A DNA stretch of 51,118 nucleotides, from positions 1-51,118 of the forward strand of contig JAFGCG010000014.1 of NCBI GenBank assembly GCA_016932715.1. The letters run 5' to 3'. The position numbers were made by a program, and so were the translations under genes. The notes below the pieces were generated by a model that did no database searches, had not been told where the DNA came from, and worked only from the letters and a program-made list of their open reading frames with translations. Each line of letters starts with the position of its first letter. The stretch's first letter is position 1. Of the stretch, positions 1-8,102 are shown piece after piece. Source of the DNA: Anaerolineales bacterium (lineage in GTDB: Bacteria; Chloroflexota; Anaerolineae; Anaerolineales; Villigracilaceae).

Positions 1-57
1 CACTCCTTGTGAGTAGGGTTTGGCTACCGCTATTCTACAAGGCTTTCCACCAGTGGA
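1..57. other. Window edge downstream of the AtpZ-like gene
   Basis: No gene is visible here. Read on the minus strand, the last bases before the window edge contain an AAGGAG ribosome binding site (complement of positions 3-9), so another minus-strand gene probably starts just outside the window. By analogy with other bacteria it could be the ATP synthase a subunit, but that is inference only. Confidence 0.4.
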
Positions 58-342
58 TCACTCCTTTAAGAGTTGCACATTAGGTTTTTCTTTATCTGCC
101 TGTTCTTTCAACCGCGCCAGCGTCCGGCGCGCCACCACCAGCATCACAAGCACCGACACGGGAATTCCGGCGAACAATAAAGCCAGTGTAAAAACCGGCT
201 TTGTATCGAACGTTTTATCCAGCCACAATCCGCCAAAAACAGATGCCAGAATGATGATCAGCGTCAGGCACCCCACCTGGCCGACCATCACAATGAGCAG
301 TGTATTGAGGATGCTCCTGCCTTTCTGTCCGGATTGTGCCAT
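58..342 (-). CDS. AtpZ/AtpI-like ATP synthase accessory membrane protein
   Basis: This is a 94-residue protein with two predicted membrane segments (about residues 14-38 and 47-70), a short charged amino terminus and a charged Lys/Glu-rich tail. The GGLWLDKTFDTKP stretch after the first helix is typical of the AtpZ/AtpI family, small membrane proteins that sit next to the F0 subunit genes and are linked to c-ring assembly or Mg/Ca handling. The ribosome binding site just beyond the stop, pointing out of the window, fits a position at the head of an atp operon, but no other atp gene is in view. The identification rests on size, topology and that motif. Confidence 0.7.
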   Translation of the reverse strand: MAQSGQKGRSILNTLLIVMVGQVGCLTLIIILASVFGGLWLDKTFDTKPVFTLALLFAGIPVSVLVMLVVARRTLARLKEQADKEKPNVQLLKE

Positions 343-410
343 GTTGCACGATTATAACTGACAGGCTAAAAGGATGTCAAATTGGATAAGTTATATCATA
401 TCTTAATTAT

Positions 411-497
411 GAAGTCAGCCAGCTTGCTGGCGGCTTACTGGCAAACAGGTAGAAGCAAGTGTCGCACGGCGCCACGGCGACGCTTCTGCACTCCAAA
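411..497. repeat. Dispersed palindromic repeat (GGAGTcAGCCAGC...ACTCCAAA family), copy 1
   Basis: This lies in the gap between the AtpZ-like gene and nuoN. One end reads aAGTCAGCCAGCTTGCTGG and the other CTTCTGCACTCCAAA. The same ends occur at 9317-9382 and inside recJ at 22226-22281. The middle holds a second palindromic core at 461-483 (GTCGCACGGCGCCACGGCGA plus CGC), almost identical to a segment inside gatB at 38643-38664. Confidence 0.75.
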
Positions 498-1934
498 TTA
501 AAACAGATTCAATGCCGCCGCGTCCGACCAGCTGAACCACGGAGCGAACACCGTGCCGATCAGGATCACACCGATTGCCAGCACTGCCAGCGCAATGACA
601 TAGGGACGCGTCAAAGGCACAGGATGATTTTCCTCGTCCTGCTCCGGCATGCGGAAGAGATATACGTACTTTAAGGCATTCAGATAGTAGTAGACGCCGA
701 CGATCGAGTTGAGGATGCCTATGACGACCAGCCAGACATACCCAGCCTGGATACCTGCCGCAAAAACAAAGACCTTGGCGACAAACCCGCCGAACGGAGG
801 CATGCCCGCCAACGACAGGAACGCCGCCAGCATCATCAGCGCCAGCCAGGGCGAGCGGCGGCTCATACCGGAATAGTCTTTCAAATCTTCGAGTCCGGTC
901 ACGCGGCTGAACGCCATGACGATACCGAAGGCAAGCAGGTTCGTCAAAATGTAGGCTGCCAGGTAAAAGACGACACTCGCCGCGCCCAGTTGACTCAGCG
1001 CGACCGCCCCGATCAGGGCATAACCTGCGTGGGAAATGGAAGAGAACGCCAGCAGGCGCTTGATGTTGGTCTGCGGCAGGGCAAGCAGGTTCCCCACGGT
1101 CATTGTGACGGCGGAAAGGATGGCAAGCGCAAGAGTCCAGGAGGGAGCAAAATCGGGGAAAGCCACAAAGAACAGTCGGATCAGCACGGCAAAGCCTGCT
1201 GCCTTCGAAGCGGTGGACAGGAATCCAGCCACGGGCGTCGGGGCGCCCTCGTACACATCCGGCGCCCAGAAGTGGAACGGCACTACAGACACTTTGAAAC
1301 CGATCCCCACGAGGATGAGTGCCAGCACACCAAAAGTAGCAATGCCAGGTTGGAGCTTTCCAATCAGTTGATAGATGTCGGTCGTCCCGGTGAAACCGAA
1401 GAGCAGGCTGAAACCATAGAGCATGACCGCCGAGGTCATTGCGCCGAAGAGCAGGTACTTGAAACCGGCTTCGGTCGATTTCTCGTCAGCCAGCATGAAG
1501 CCCGCAAGCACGTAGAGCGGAATGGAGGTGGTCTCGATCGCCAGGTAGAGCATGACCAGGTCCCCGGCAGAAGCCATCAGGTTCATGCCGATCAGCGAAG
1601 CGAGCATCAGAAGATACGCCTCGCCGCGCCGGCCCACCTTTTCATTCTCCATCAGAAGGAGGGCAGTCACAGCCGCCGCGAACATGAAGAGTTGTTTGAA
1701 GAAGAAGCCCAGCCAGTCAAAGCGAACCATACCGCCAAGTGTGGCGGTCGGCTCGCCCGGCTGGCCGAAGAGGAAGCTGATGACCATCGCAAGCAGCAGA
1801 CTGCCGGCCACAAGCCAGCCCACATTACGGCGTTTTTCTTCCTTCCAAAATGGCTCTACAACAAGCACAAGGAGAGCGATGACGAGAATAAGGATTTCCG
1901 GGAGGATCGATGCGAACACTGTCGGAGTAAACAT
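498..1934 (-). CDS. nuoN: NADH-quinone oxidoreductase subunit N
   Basis: NuoN is one of the antiporter-like proton-pumping subunits of respiratory complex I in the cytoplasmic membrane. The 478-residue protein is almost entirely hydrophobic and fits the usual 14 helices. The proton-channel residues are present: the helix 5 glutamate in the segment LAIETTSIPLYVL, and the helix 7 lysine in FKVSVVPFHFWAPDVYEG. It is the last gene of the nuo operon, and its ATG overlaps the stop of the upstream nuoM by one base (TAATG), which implies translational coupling. Length is close to the family norm (E. coli about 485). The assignment is secure. Confidence 0.97.
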   Translation of the reverse strand: MFTPTVFASILPEILILVIALLVLVVEPFWKEEKRRNVGWLVAGSLLLAMVISFLFGQPGEPTATLGGMVRFDWLGFFFKQLFMFAAAVTALLLMENEKVGRRGEAYLLMLASLIGMNLMASAGDLVMLYLAIETTSIPLYVLAGFMLADEKSTEAGFKYLLFGAMTSAVMLYGFSLLFGFTGTTDIYQLIGKLQPGIATFGVLALILVGIGFKVSVVPFHFWAPDVYEGAPTPVAGFLSTASKAAGFAVLIRLFFVAFPDFAPSWTLALAILSAVTMTVGNLLALPQTNIKRLLAFSSISHAGYALIGAVALSQLGAASVVFYLAAYILTNLLAFGIVMAFSRVTGLEDLKDYSGMSRRSPWLALMMLAAFLSLAGMPPFGGFVAKVFVFAAGIQAGYVWLVVIGILNSIVGVYYYLNALKYVYLFRMPEQDEENHPVPLTRPYVIALAVLAIGVILIGTVFAPWFSWSDAAALNLF

Positions 1935-3454
1935 TATGCACCTCCCAGCAGGCGAAGGATGTTGTCAACGCCGGTCTGTACCAGCGGCACCATGAAATTG
2001 GGGAACAAACCGATGACAATCATAAAGAGACAAAGGACGACAATCGCAACCTTATCCAGGATCGTGATGTCGGTGAGGTGACCCTCGAATTTCTGGGGCA
2101 GTTCGCCGAAGAACACCTGCCGGATGTTGCGCATGATATACGCTGCCGTGATCACGATGGAGATGCTAGCAATGACTGCGACGAGCCATTGCGTTCCCCA
2201 CACGCCCATGAAGATGGGGAACTCCGCCACAAAGCCTGAGAAGCCCGGCATACCCATGGAGACCAGGCCACCGATGATGAAACCGATCGTGGCAAACGGC
2301 ATGATTTTATTGATCCCGCCCAATTCGGGGATCTCGCGCGTGTGAGCACGGTCGTAGATCATGCCGACGACGGCAAAGAAGAGCGCCGTCATGACGCCGT
2401 GCGAGAACATCTGCACGCCTGAGCCAAGCAGACCGTCACGGTTGAGCGTGGAAAATCCCAGCATCACCAGTCCCATGTGCGAAACGGATGAGAAGCCGAC
2501 CATATATTTGAAATCCGTCTGCACGAAGGCAATGTACGCGCCATAGACGACCGCGATCGCCGCGAACATCATGATCAGCCAGGACCAGGTCTGTGCTCCC
2601 TGCGGCAGCAGCATAATGCCTACCCGCAGCGCAGCGAACGCACCAAGCTTCATCAACACACCTGCGTGGAACATGGAAACCGCCGTCGGTGCGGCAACGT
2701 GGCCGTCCGGCGACCAGTTGTGGAAGGGCCAGATACCGCCCAGGACTGCGAAGCCCAGAAAGACCGGCAGGAACCAGATATCCTGGAACGTCTGCGAAAA
2801 GCCAGCCTTTTCCATTTGAAGCATGTCAAATGTGTAAACGCCCGTATTCTGACCTGCAACCCAGTACATCACCAGTACACCGACTAAAGAAACGACCGAG
2901 CCAATGAACAGGTAGAGGGTCAGTTTCATCGCTGCGTATTCGCGCGTCACAATCCAGCCCCAGATGACGATCAGCAGGTACATCGGGAAGACTGCGATCT
3001 CGTAGAAGAAGAACAGCATGAACAAGTCGAGCGAGACGAACACGCCGAACACACCGCTGGCAAGGACGAACAGAAAGGCAAAGAACTCGCGCGGGCGATC
3101 CTGGATGCCCGCCATCACATGCGGATGGTCATCGCCCCAGGAGATCAGCACGCCTGTGAACATGACCACACCGGTCAACAGCACGAGCGGCATGCTGATG
3201 CCGTCCACGCCGAAGTGCAGTGAAATGTTGAGCTGACCAAGATTTAGCCATGTGTACTTTTCAACAAATTGATAACCAGCAGCAGCCTGGTCATAGTTGA
3301 AGTATGCCCACAAGGACAGGATCAGTGCAAAGGTCGCGGCGGCGAGCGCCACCGCCCGGGCTTCGTTCTTCCGCTGGGCCGGCAGCAGCAGGATCAGGAC
3401 TGCCGCGACCATCGGTGTGAACGTGATGACACTAAGAACAGGGAAATTCATCAT
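1934..3454 (-). CDS. nuoM: NADH-quinone oxidoreductase subunit M, copy lacking the helix 7 lysine
   Basis: This 506-residue antiporter-like complex I subunit is the second of two tandem nuoM genes. The helix 5 glutamate is present (Glu152 in FFFYEIAVFPMYL) and so is a helix 8 lysine (Lys269 in HAGVLMKLGAF). At the site of the normally invariant helix 7 lysine, in the context FAVKxPxxPxHxWLPDAH, this copy has Leu238 (FAVLGGIWPFHNWSPDGH, codon CTG at 2741-2743). The other copy keeps its lysine. The LPDAH motif is also changed to SPDGH. The protein is full length with no frameshift, so this looks like a fixed variant and not decay. It starts 8 bases after the stop of the other nuoM. Confidence 0.95.
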   Translation of the reverse strand: MMNFPVLSVITFTPMVAAVLILLLPAQRKNEARAVALAAATFALILSLWAYFNYDQAAAGYQFVEKYTWLNLGQLNISLHFGVDGISMPLVLLTGVVMFTGVLISWGDDHPHVMAGIQDRPREFFAFLFVLASGVFGVFVSLDLFMLFFFYEIAVFPMYLLIVIWGWIVTREYAAMKLTLYLFIGSVVSLVGVLVMYWVAGQNTGVYTFDMLQMEKAGFSQTFQDIWFLPVFLGFAVLGGIWPFHNWSPDGHVAAPTAVSMFHAGVLMKLGAFAALRVGIMLLPQGAQTWSWLIMMFAAIAVVYGAYIAFVQTDFKYMVGFSSVSHMGLVMLGFSTLNRDGLLGSGVQMFSHGVMTALFFAVVGMIYDRAHTREIPELGGINKIMPFATIGFIIGGLVSMGMPGFSGFVAEFPIFMGVWGTQWLVAVIASISIVITAAYIMRNIRQVFFGELPQKFEGHLTDITILDKVAIVVLCLFMIVIGLFPNFMVPLVQTGVDNILRLLGGA

Positions 3455-3461
3455 CCACCTC

Positions 3462-4988
3462 TTAGAAGAGCCTGACCACAGCTTTGTTGATTACATCCAG
3501 GATCCATGCGGGCCAGATGCCGATCCACAAGATGAGTGCCATCAACGGAACCATGACAAGGATTTCGCGTGTGTTGATCTCGGTCAACTTATGTTCTCCA
3601 CCCGCAGGGGCCCAATGTTCGTTCAGGGGACCATGCAGAACCATCTTGATTCCCTTCAGGATGTACGCACCCGTGAAGAGCAAGCCAAGCATCGCGATCG
3701 CTGTGTAAACTGGCAGGATGGGCCACGCTCCCCGCACGACCAGGAACTCGGAGACGAAGCCATTGAGTCCGGGCAGGCCGAGCGAAGCCATGCTGGTGAA
3801 GATCAGGATACCGCCATAGACGGGCACAAGCGGGAACAACCCGCCGAATTCATTGAGATTACGCGTATGTGTCCGCTCGTAGATCACGCCAACCAGGAAG
3901 AACATGCCCGCTGCCGATAGGCCGTGATTGAACATCTGCAGGATGGCTCCATTCAAGGCGATGTGCGCATCGGGCGTTCCGGACGCCAGACCTGCCGCGG
4001 CGATCCCGAGCACAACAAAGCCCATGTGATTCACAGACGAGTACGCGACCAGCCGTTTGAAGTCCGTCTGGGCGTAGGAGGCGAACGCGCCGAAGACGAT
4101 CGCCGCCGTCGCCAGGACAGCCAGTGCGCCCGCAAAGACCCGCGCCTGCTCCGGATACAGCGGCAGGATGAGGCGCAGGAAACCGTACGCGCCGAGTTTG
4201 AGCAGCACGCCCGCCAGGATCATCGAGCCGGCTGTCGGCGCCTCGGTATGCGCGTCAGGGAGCCAGGTGTGGAAGGGCCACACAGGGACTTTGATCGCGA
4301 ACGCAATCACGAACGCCCAGAACGCAACTGTTTTGAATGTGCTCGCAGGGATCCCTGCAATATCCTCCGTGTATGTGGACCACTGCGCGGTGATGATTTG
4401 CAGGTCATACGTATTGAACAAGACGCCCAGTAACTGGATACCGAGCAAAAGCCCGAGCGATCCACCCATGGTATAGATCAGGAACTTGAGCGAAGCATAA
4501 TTTCGATTCGCGCTCCCCCACTGGTTGATGAGGAAGTACATCGGCACCAGACCCACTTCCCAGAAGACGAAGAAGATCAACAGGTCGAGCGCCATGAACA
4601 CGCCGAGCATGCCGGTCTCGAGCAGGAGGAACAAGATCATGTACGCCTTGACGCGGTCAGTGATGCTGAACGAAGCCAGGATGGAAAGCGGCGTCAGGAT
4701 CGTCGTCAGCAGGACCATCGTAAGCGAGAGGCCGTCCACACCGAGGTGCAGGGATGAACCGATCGCTTCGTACCAGACATAGATCTCTTCGAACTGGAAA
4801 CCGGACTGGTTCGCATCGAAGCGGAACCAGACCAGGAGCGACAACACAAACGGGATAAAACTTGCCCCAAACGCAAACCAGCGAAACACTCTGTTTTCAC
4901 CGTTCGGCAGGAATAAGATGATGACCGCCGCGAGCGCAGGGACAAACAAGATCAACGAGAGAAGATGAGTATCGATGAAGTTCATCAC
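3462..4988 (-). CDS. nuoM: NADH-quinone oxidoreductase subunit M, canonical copy
   Basis: This 508-residue antiporter-like subunit carries the complete proton-channel set: Glu144 in VFWEVGLVPM, Lys233 in FAIKVPVWPFHTWLPDAH, and Lys264 in LAGVLLKLGAYG. It resembles E. coli NuoM (509 residues) more closely than its neighbour at 1934-3454 does. It lies between nuoL and the second nuoM with 7-base gaps on each side, in one transcription unit. Tandem nuoM genes would give a complex I with four antiporter-like subunits (L, M, M, N) instead of three, if both are assembled into the same complex. Confidence 0.96.
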   Translation of the reverse strand: MMNFIDTHLLSLILFVPALAAVIILFLPNGENRVFRWFAFGASFIPFVLSLLVWFRFDANQSGFQFEEIYVWYEAIGSSLHLGVDGLSLTMVLLTTILTPLSILASFSITDRVKAYMILFLLLETGMLGVFMALDLLIFFVFWEVGLVPMYFLINQWGSANRNYASLKFLIYTMGGSLGLLLGIQLLGVLFNTYDLQIITAQWSTYTEDIAGIPASTFKTVAFWAFVIAFAIKVPVWPFHTWLPDAHTEAPTAGSMILAGVLLKLGAYGFLRLILPLYPEQARVFAGALAVLATAAIVFGAFASYAQTDFKRLVAYSSVNHMGFVVLGIAAAGLASGTPDAHIALNGAILQMFNHGLSAAGMFFLVGVIYERTHTRNLNEFGGLFPLVPVYGGILIFTSMASLGLPGLNGFVSEFLVVRGAWPILPVYTAIAMLGLLFTGAYILKGIKMVLHGPLNEHWAPAGGEHKLTEINTREILVMVPLMALILWIGIWPAWILDVINKAVVRLF

Positions 4989-4995
4989 TTACTCC

Positions 4996-7143
4996 TTAAG
5001 CCAGCAGGAAGAAATAGAGGGCGGCGCCAACGGCAATGAACACCACCAACGCGAACATCAGATACTGCTGGATGCGTCCCGTCTGGACAACGCGCAATTT
5101 ACCGCCAAACCAGTATGTGACATTTGCCGAGCCATCCCCGAAGAAACGATTGATGACCGGCAGGTCAAAATAGTTGCGGATGGCTGAACCGAACCTGTCT
5201 GTGACCGGACCGAAGCTGTGCAGGAAGCCGTCGATCACGCCCTGATCCATGAACTTGTAAATGACGGTCTCCGCAAACCAGTAGGCAGGTTTGACGAAAA
5301 GGTAATCATAGATTTCGTCAAAGTAATACTTGTTCTTGAGGACAGGGATTTGCAGTCGGTCTTCTGCCGGTGTTTTTACATTGCGATAGACAAGCCAACC
5401 CAGCCCCAGTCCGCCCAGCGCCACAAAGAGGGATGTAAGCAAGGGCCATATGCTAAATTCAACGGCTTCGGGGTGTTCCGCCAGCGTCCCGCCCACGAAT
5501 TCATGGAACCAGTTCGGGATGAGTCCGCCGAGGGCAGGAAAATGCTCGGGGATGCCGACCCAGCCAGCGGTCACAGCGAAGAACGCCAAAACGACCAGCG
5601 GCACGGTCATCGTCCAGGGAGTCTCCTGGGCGTGCTCGGCTTCCTTTGTGCGAGGTTCGCCGAGGAAGGTCAGAGTGATCTGGCGCATGGTGTAGAAAGC
5701 AGTCAGGAAGGCTGCAACGGCGAGGGTAATGAAGACCGCCCAGTGCCCATGTCCGAACGCGTCCGCCAGGATCTCATCCTTCGACCAGAAGCCAGCCGTC
5801 AGGACCGGGAAGCCCGAAAGTGCAAAGCCGCCAATCAGGAAGGTCCAGAACGTGATCGGCATCTTTTTGCGCAAGCCACCCATGTTGAACATATCCTGCG
5901 GGTCGACTTTGTGATCCCCGGTGTGCAGGACGCCGTGTTCCATGCCGTGAATGACCGAGCCGGAACCGAGGAAGAGCAGGGCTTTGAAGAAGGCATGGGT
6001 AATCAGGTGGAAGGCTGCCGCGACGTAGGCTCCAATGCCCAGCGCCGCGATCATGAAACCAAGCTGGGAGATGGTCGAGTAGGCGAGCACGCGCTTGATG
6101 TCGTTCTGTGCCACCGCGATCGTCGCGGAGAAGAGCGCCGTGAACGCGCCGATGAACGCCACAATTGCCATCGTCGTTGGATCAAGGCTGATGAGCGGGA
6201 ACATGCGGATGACCAGGTAAACGCCCGCCGAGACCATCGTCGCGGCATGGATCATCGCGCTGACGGGGGTGGGACCTTCCATCGCGTCCGGCAGCCAGAC
6301 GTGCAACGGGAACTGCGCCGATTTACCGACCGCCCCGATGAAGAGCAGCAGGCCGATCAAGCCTGCCGCAGAGAGACCAAGCACGCCGCTTGGAACGGTC
6401 GCGAGGGTGTGCAAAACCCCTTCGGTAAAGATCTCACGGAAGGACAGGGTCCCGGTTGCAGAATAAAGATATGCTACACCCAGCAGCATGAACACATCAC
6501 CGACACGCGTCGTCATGAAAGCTTTGACTCCTGCTTCACGCGCGGATGGTTTTGCATACCAGAAGCCAATTAACAGGTACGAGCATAAACCCATGATCTC
6601 CCAGCCTACAAAGAGGGTAAGCAGGTTGTCTGAGAGCACGAGCACATACATACCGAAGGCAAACAAACCCAGGAAGGCAAAGAAACGTGAATACATCGGC
6701 TCGACCGAGGGCACCCTATGCCTATGTCCATGTTCTTCCACGGTCGCGCCGTGAGGCGGCAATCCCGCCTGGTCATGATCACCCTTCGGCTGGCCGAAGT
6801 TTTGATAACCAACGCTGTACAGGAAGATCATGAAGATCGTCCATGCCACGAAGAACAGCACTGCCGCGCCGGTTGGATCTACCAGTATGCCAATGTCGAA
6901 ATAGGTGTCAGTGGTTTCACCCAGCGGCAGCCAGGTCACGGACGATACGAAAGGATGCTCGCCCAGGTGTTCCACGCCGAGGGCACGCACAAAAACGACC
7001 ATGCTGCCCAGCCAAGAAAGGAACGCCGCGCCCACACCCACAGTGTGGCTGAGCGCCTTATTCCTGTTCGTGAGCAGCACGATCAGGAAAAATGCCAGGA
7101 CAGGGGGCAGGGGAATGAGCCAAATTAACAATTCAGTTGCCAT
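4996..7143 (-). CDS. nuoL: NADH-quinone oxidoreductase subunit L, with two insertions
   Basis: This is the terminal antiporter-like subunit of complex I, which carries the long lateral helix that runs along the other pumps. At 715 residues it is about 100 longer than E. coli NuoL. Channel residues are present (WEIMGLCSYLLIGFW; GAVGKSAQFPLHVWLPDAMEG). Two insertions are visible. The first is a His/Glu-rich loop at about residues 117-147 between early helices. The second is a segment of about 26-28 residues at about 655-683, between IDGFLHSFG and the conserved QTGRIQQY before the last helix, containing NYFDLPVINRFFGDG. The second falls in the lateral-helix region, which matters because the operon has two nuoM genes. 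Confidence 0.96.
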   Translation of the reverse strand: MATELLIWLIPLPPVLAFFLIVLLTNRNKALSHTVGVGAAFLSWLGSMVVFVRALGVEHLGEHPFVSSVTWLPLGETTDTYFDIGILVDPTGAAVLFFVAWTIFMIFLYSVGYQNFGQPKGDHDQAGLPPHGATVEEHGHRHRVPSVEPMYSRFFAFLGLFAFGMYVLVLSDNLLTLFVGWEIMGLCSYLLIGFWYAKPSAREAGVKAFMTTRVGDVFMLLGVAYLYSATGTLSFREIFTEGVLHTLATVPSGVLGLSAAGLIGLLLFIGAVGKSAQFPLHVWLPDAMEGPTPVSAMIHAATMVSAGVYLVIRMFPLISLDPTTMAIVAFIGAFTALFSATIAVAQNDIKRVLAYSTISQLGFMIAALGIGAYVAAAFHLITHAFFKALLFLGSGSVIHGMEHGVLHTGDHKVDPQDMFNMGGLRKKMPITFWTFLIGGFALSGFPVLTAGFWSKDEILADAFGHGHWAVFITLAVAAFLTAFYTMRQITLTFLGEPRTKEAEHAQETPWTMTVPLVVLAFFAVTAGWVGIPEHFPALGGLIPNWFHEFVGGTLAEHPEAVEFSIWPLLTSLFVALGGLGLGWLVYRNVKTPAEDRLQIPVLKNKYYFDEIYDYLFVKPAYWFAETVIYKFMDQGVIDGFLHSFGPVTDRFGSAIRNYFDLPVINRFFGDGSANVTYWFGGKLRVVQTGRIQQYLMFALVVFIAVGAALYFFLLA

Positions 7144-7160
7144 GAAGCCTCCAGGTGTTG

Positions 7161-7229
7161 TCGCGTATGGCGTATCGCGTATCGCGTATCGTAATTTCCG
7201 ATAGGCGATAGACGATACGCGATCTGCGA
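7161..7229. repeat. Palindromic repeat built from CGTATCG units
   Basis: This fills the nuoL-nuoK gap. An 8-base unit (GTATCGC) is iterated at 7171-7191. A perfect 12-base inverted repeat ATCGCGTATCGT (7181-7192) / ACGATACGCGAT (7212-7223) encloses a 19-base loop. It would form a hairpin in the operon mRNA. It resembles REP-type intergenic elements; no gene is encoded here. Confidence 0.75.
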
Positions 7230-7230
7230 A

Positions 7231-7545
7231 CTACCACTTCATCATGTTGATTTCGTCCGCCACAACCGTGTTGCGACGGCGATAGACCGAGATCACCAGT
7301 GCCAGGCCGACAGCCACTTCCGCTGCCGCCACCGCGAAGACGATGATCGCGAAGACCTGACCTGCCATCTGAGAAACGTCGCCGTATCTCCAGAAGGCAG
7401 CCAGGTTGATGTTCACGGAATTGAGCATCAGTTCGACACCGAGCAGAATCGCAACCGCGTTCCTGCGTGAGAGCACGCCGAACAAACCGATACTGAAAAG
7501 CGCCGCTGCAAAAATAAGATACCAGGAAAGTGGGACCATGTGCAC
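7231..7545 (-). CDS. nuoK: NADH-quinone oxidoreductase subunit K
   Basis: This 104-residue, three-helix subunit lies at the heart of the complex I E-channel. Both conserved membrane glutamates are visible: Glu38 in LLGVELMLNSVNINL and Glu75 in VAAAEVAVGLALV. Length matches the family (E. coli 100). It starts 5 bases after the nuoJ stop and is separated from nuoL by a repeat of about 70 bases. The carboxyl end, with the sequence DEINMMKW, is usual for the family. Confidence 0.97.
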   Translation of the reverse strand: MHMVPLSWYLIFAAALFSIGLFGVLSRRNAVAILLGVELMLNSVNINLAAFWRYGDVSQMAGQVFAIIVFAVAAAEVAVGLALVISVYRRRNTVVADEINMMKW

Positions 7546-7550
7546 CTATC

Positions 7551-8078
7551 CTATTTCCGAGTGTCCCCGGAACGGGGGTTGAACGCAACGTAAACCGCGC
7601 CGATCAGCGCCGCCACCAGCAGCACGGAAGCGACTTCGAACGGCAGGACATATGCATCCGGCGAGATCAGGGCATTTCCCAGCTCGGAGATCGAGTCAAA
7701 CCCGGGCGGGATGGGGCTCGCGGTCCTCGATAAACCGCTCCACCCCTGCAGCAGGAAGAACAGTCCGCCAAAGACCAGCACGGAGAGCAATGCGCCGAAC
7801 CACCAGTTCGTGTTCATCTGCGGACCCTGGTCGCGCATGTCCTTGCGGGTGAGCATCACCGCGAAGATGAACAGGATGGCGATCGCGCCGATGTACACCA
7901 CCACCTGCACCACTGCCAGGAACGCGGCGTCCAGCAGGGCATATGTCACAGCCACACCGAAGAGGGCAGACACCAGCCACAGCGCCGCGTGGATGAGGTT
8001 GCGCGAGGTCACGACCATGACGCCGGAACCAAGCGTAAAGAGAGCTGTCAGGAGAAAAATAATTTGTTCACCGGTCAT
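7551..8078 (-). CDS. nuoJ: NADH-quinone oxidoreductase subunit J
   Basis: This 175-residue membrane subunit has five predicted helices. The helix 3 signature QVVVYIGAIAILFIFAVML is intact; this is the segment that undergoes pi-bulge rearrangement during coupling. It is followed by a charged loop (TRKDMRDQ) and two further helices ending in an Arg/Lys-rich tail. It lies between nuoH and nuoK in the expected order for a nuo operon, with a 24-base gap to nuoH. Confidence 0.96.
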   Translation of the reverse strand: MTGEQIIFLLTALFTLGSGVMVVTSRNLIHAALWLVSALFGVAVTYALLDAAFLAVVQVVVYIGAIAILFIFAVMLTRKDMRDQGPQMNTNWWFGALLSVLVFGGLFFLLQGWSGLSRTASPIPPGFDSISELGNALISPDAYVLPFEVASVLLVAALIGAVYVAFNPRSGDTRK

Positions 8079-8102
8079 ATTGATATCCTCCGCAGTGACG
8101 AC

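Noticed and set aside
990..2081. Long open frames opposite the nuo genes (also at 5218-6573 and 3297-3920)
   Set aside because: They are low-complexity Arg/His/Gln-rich translations of the opposite strand of conserved membrane protein genes.
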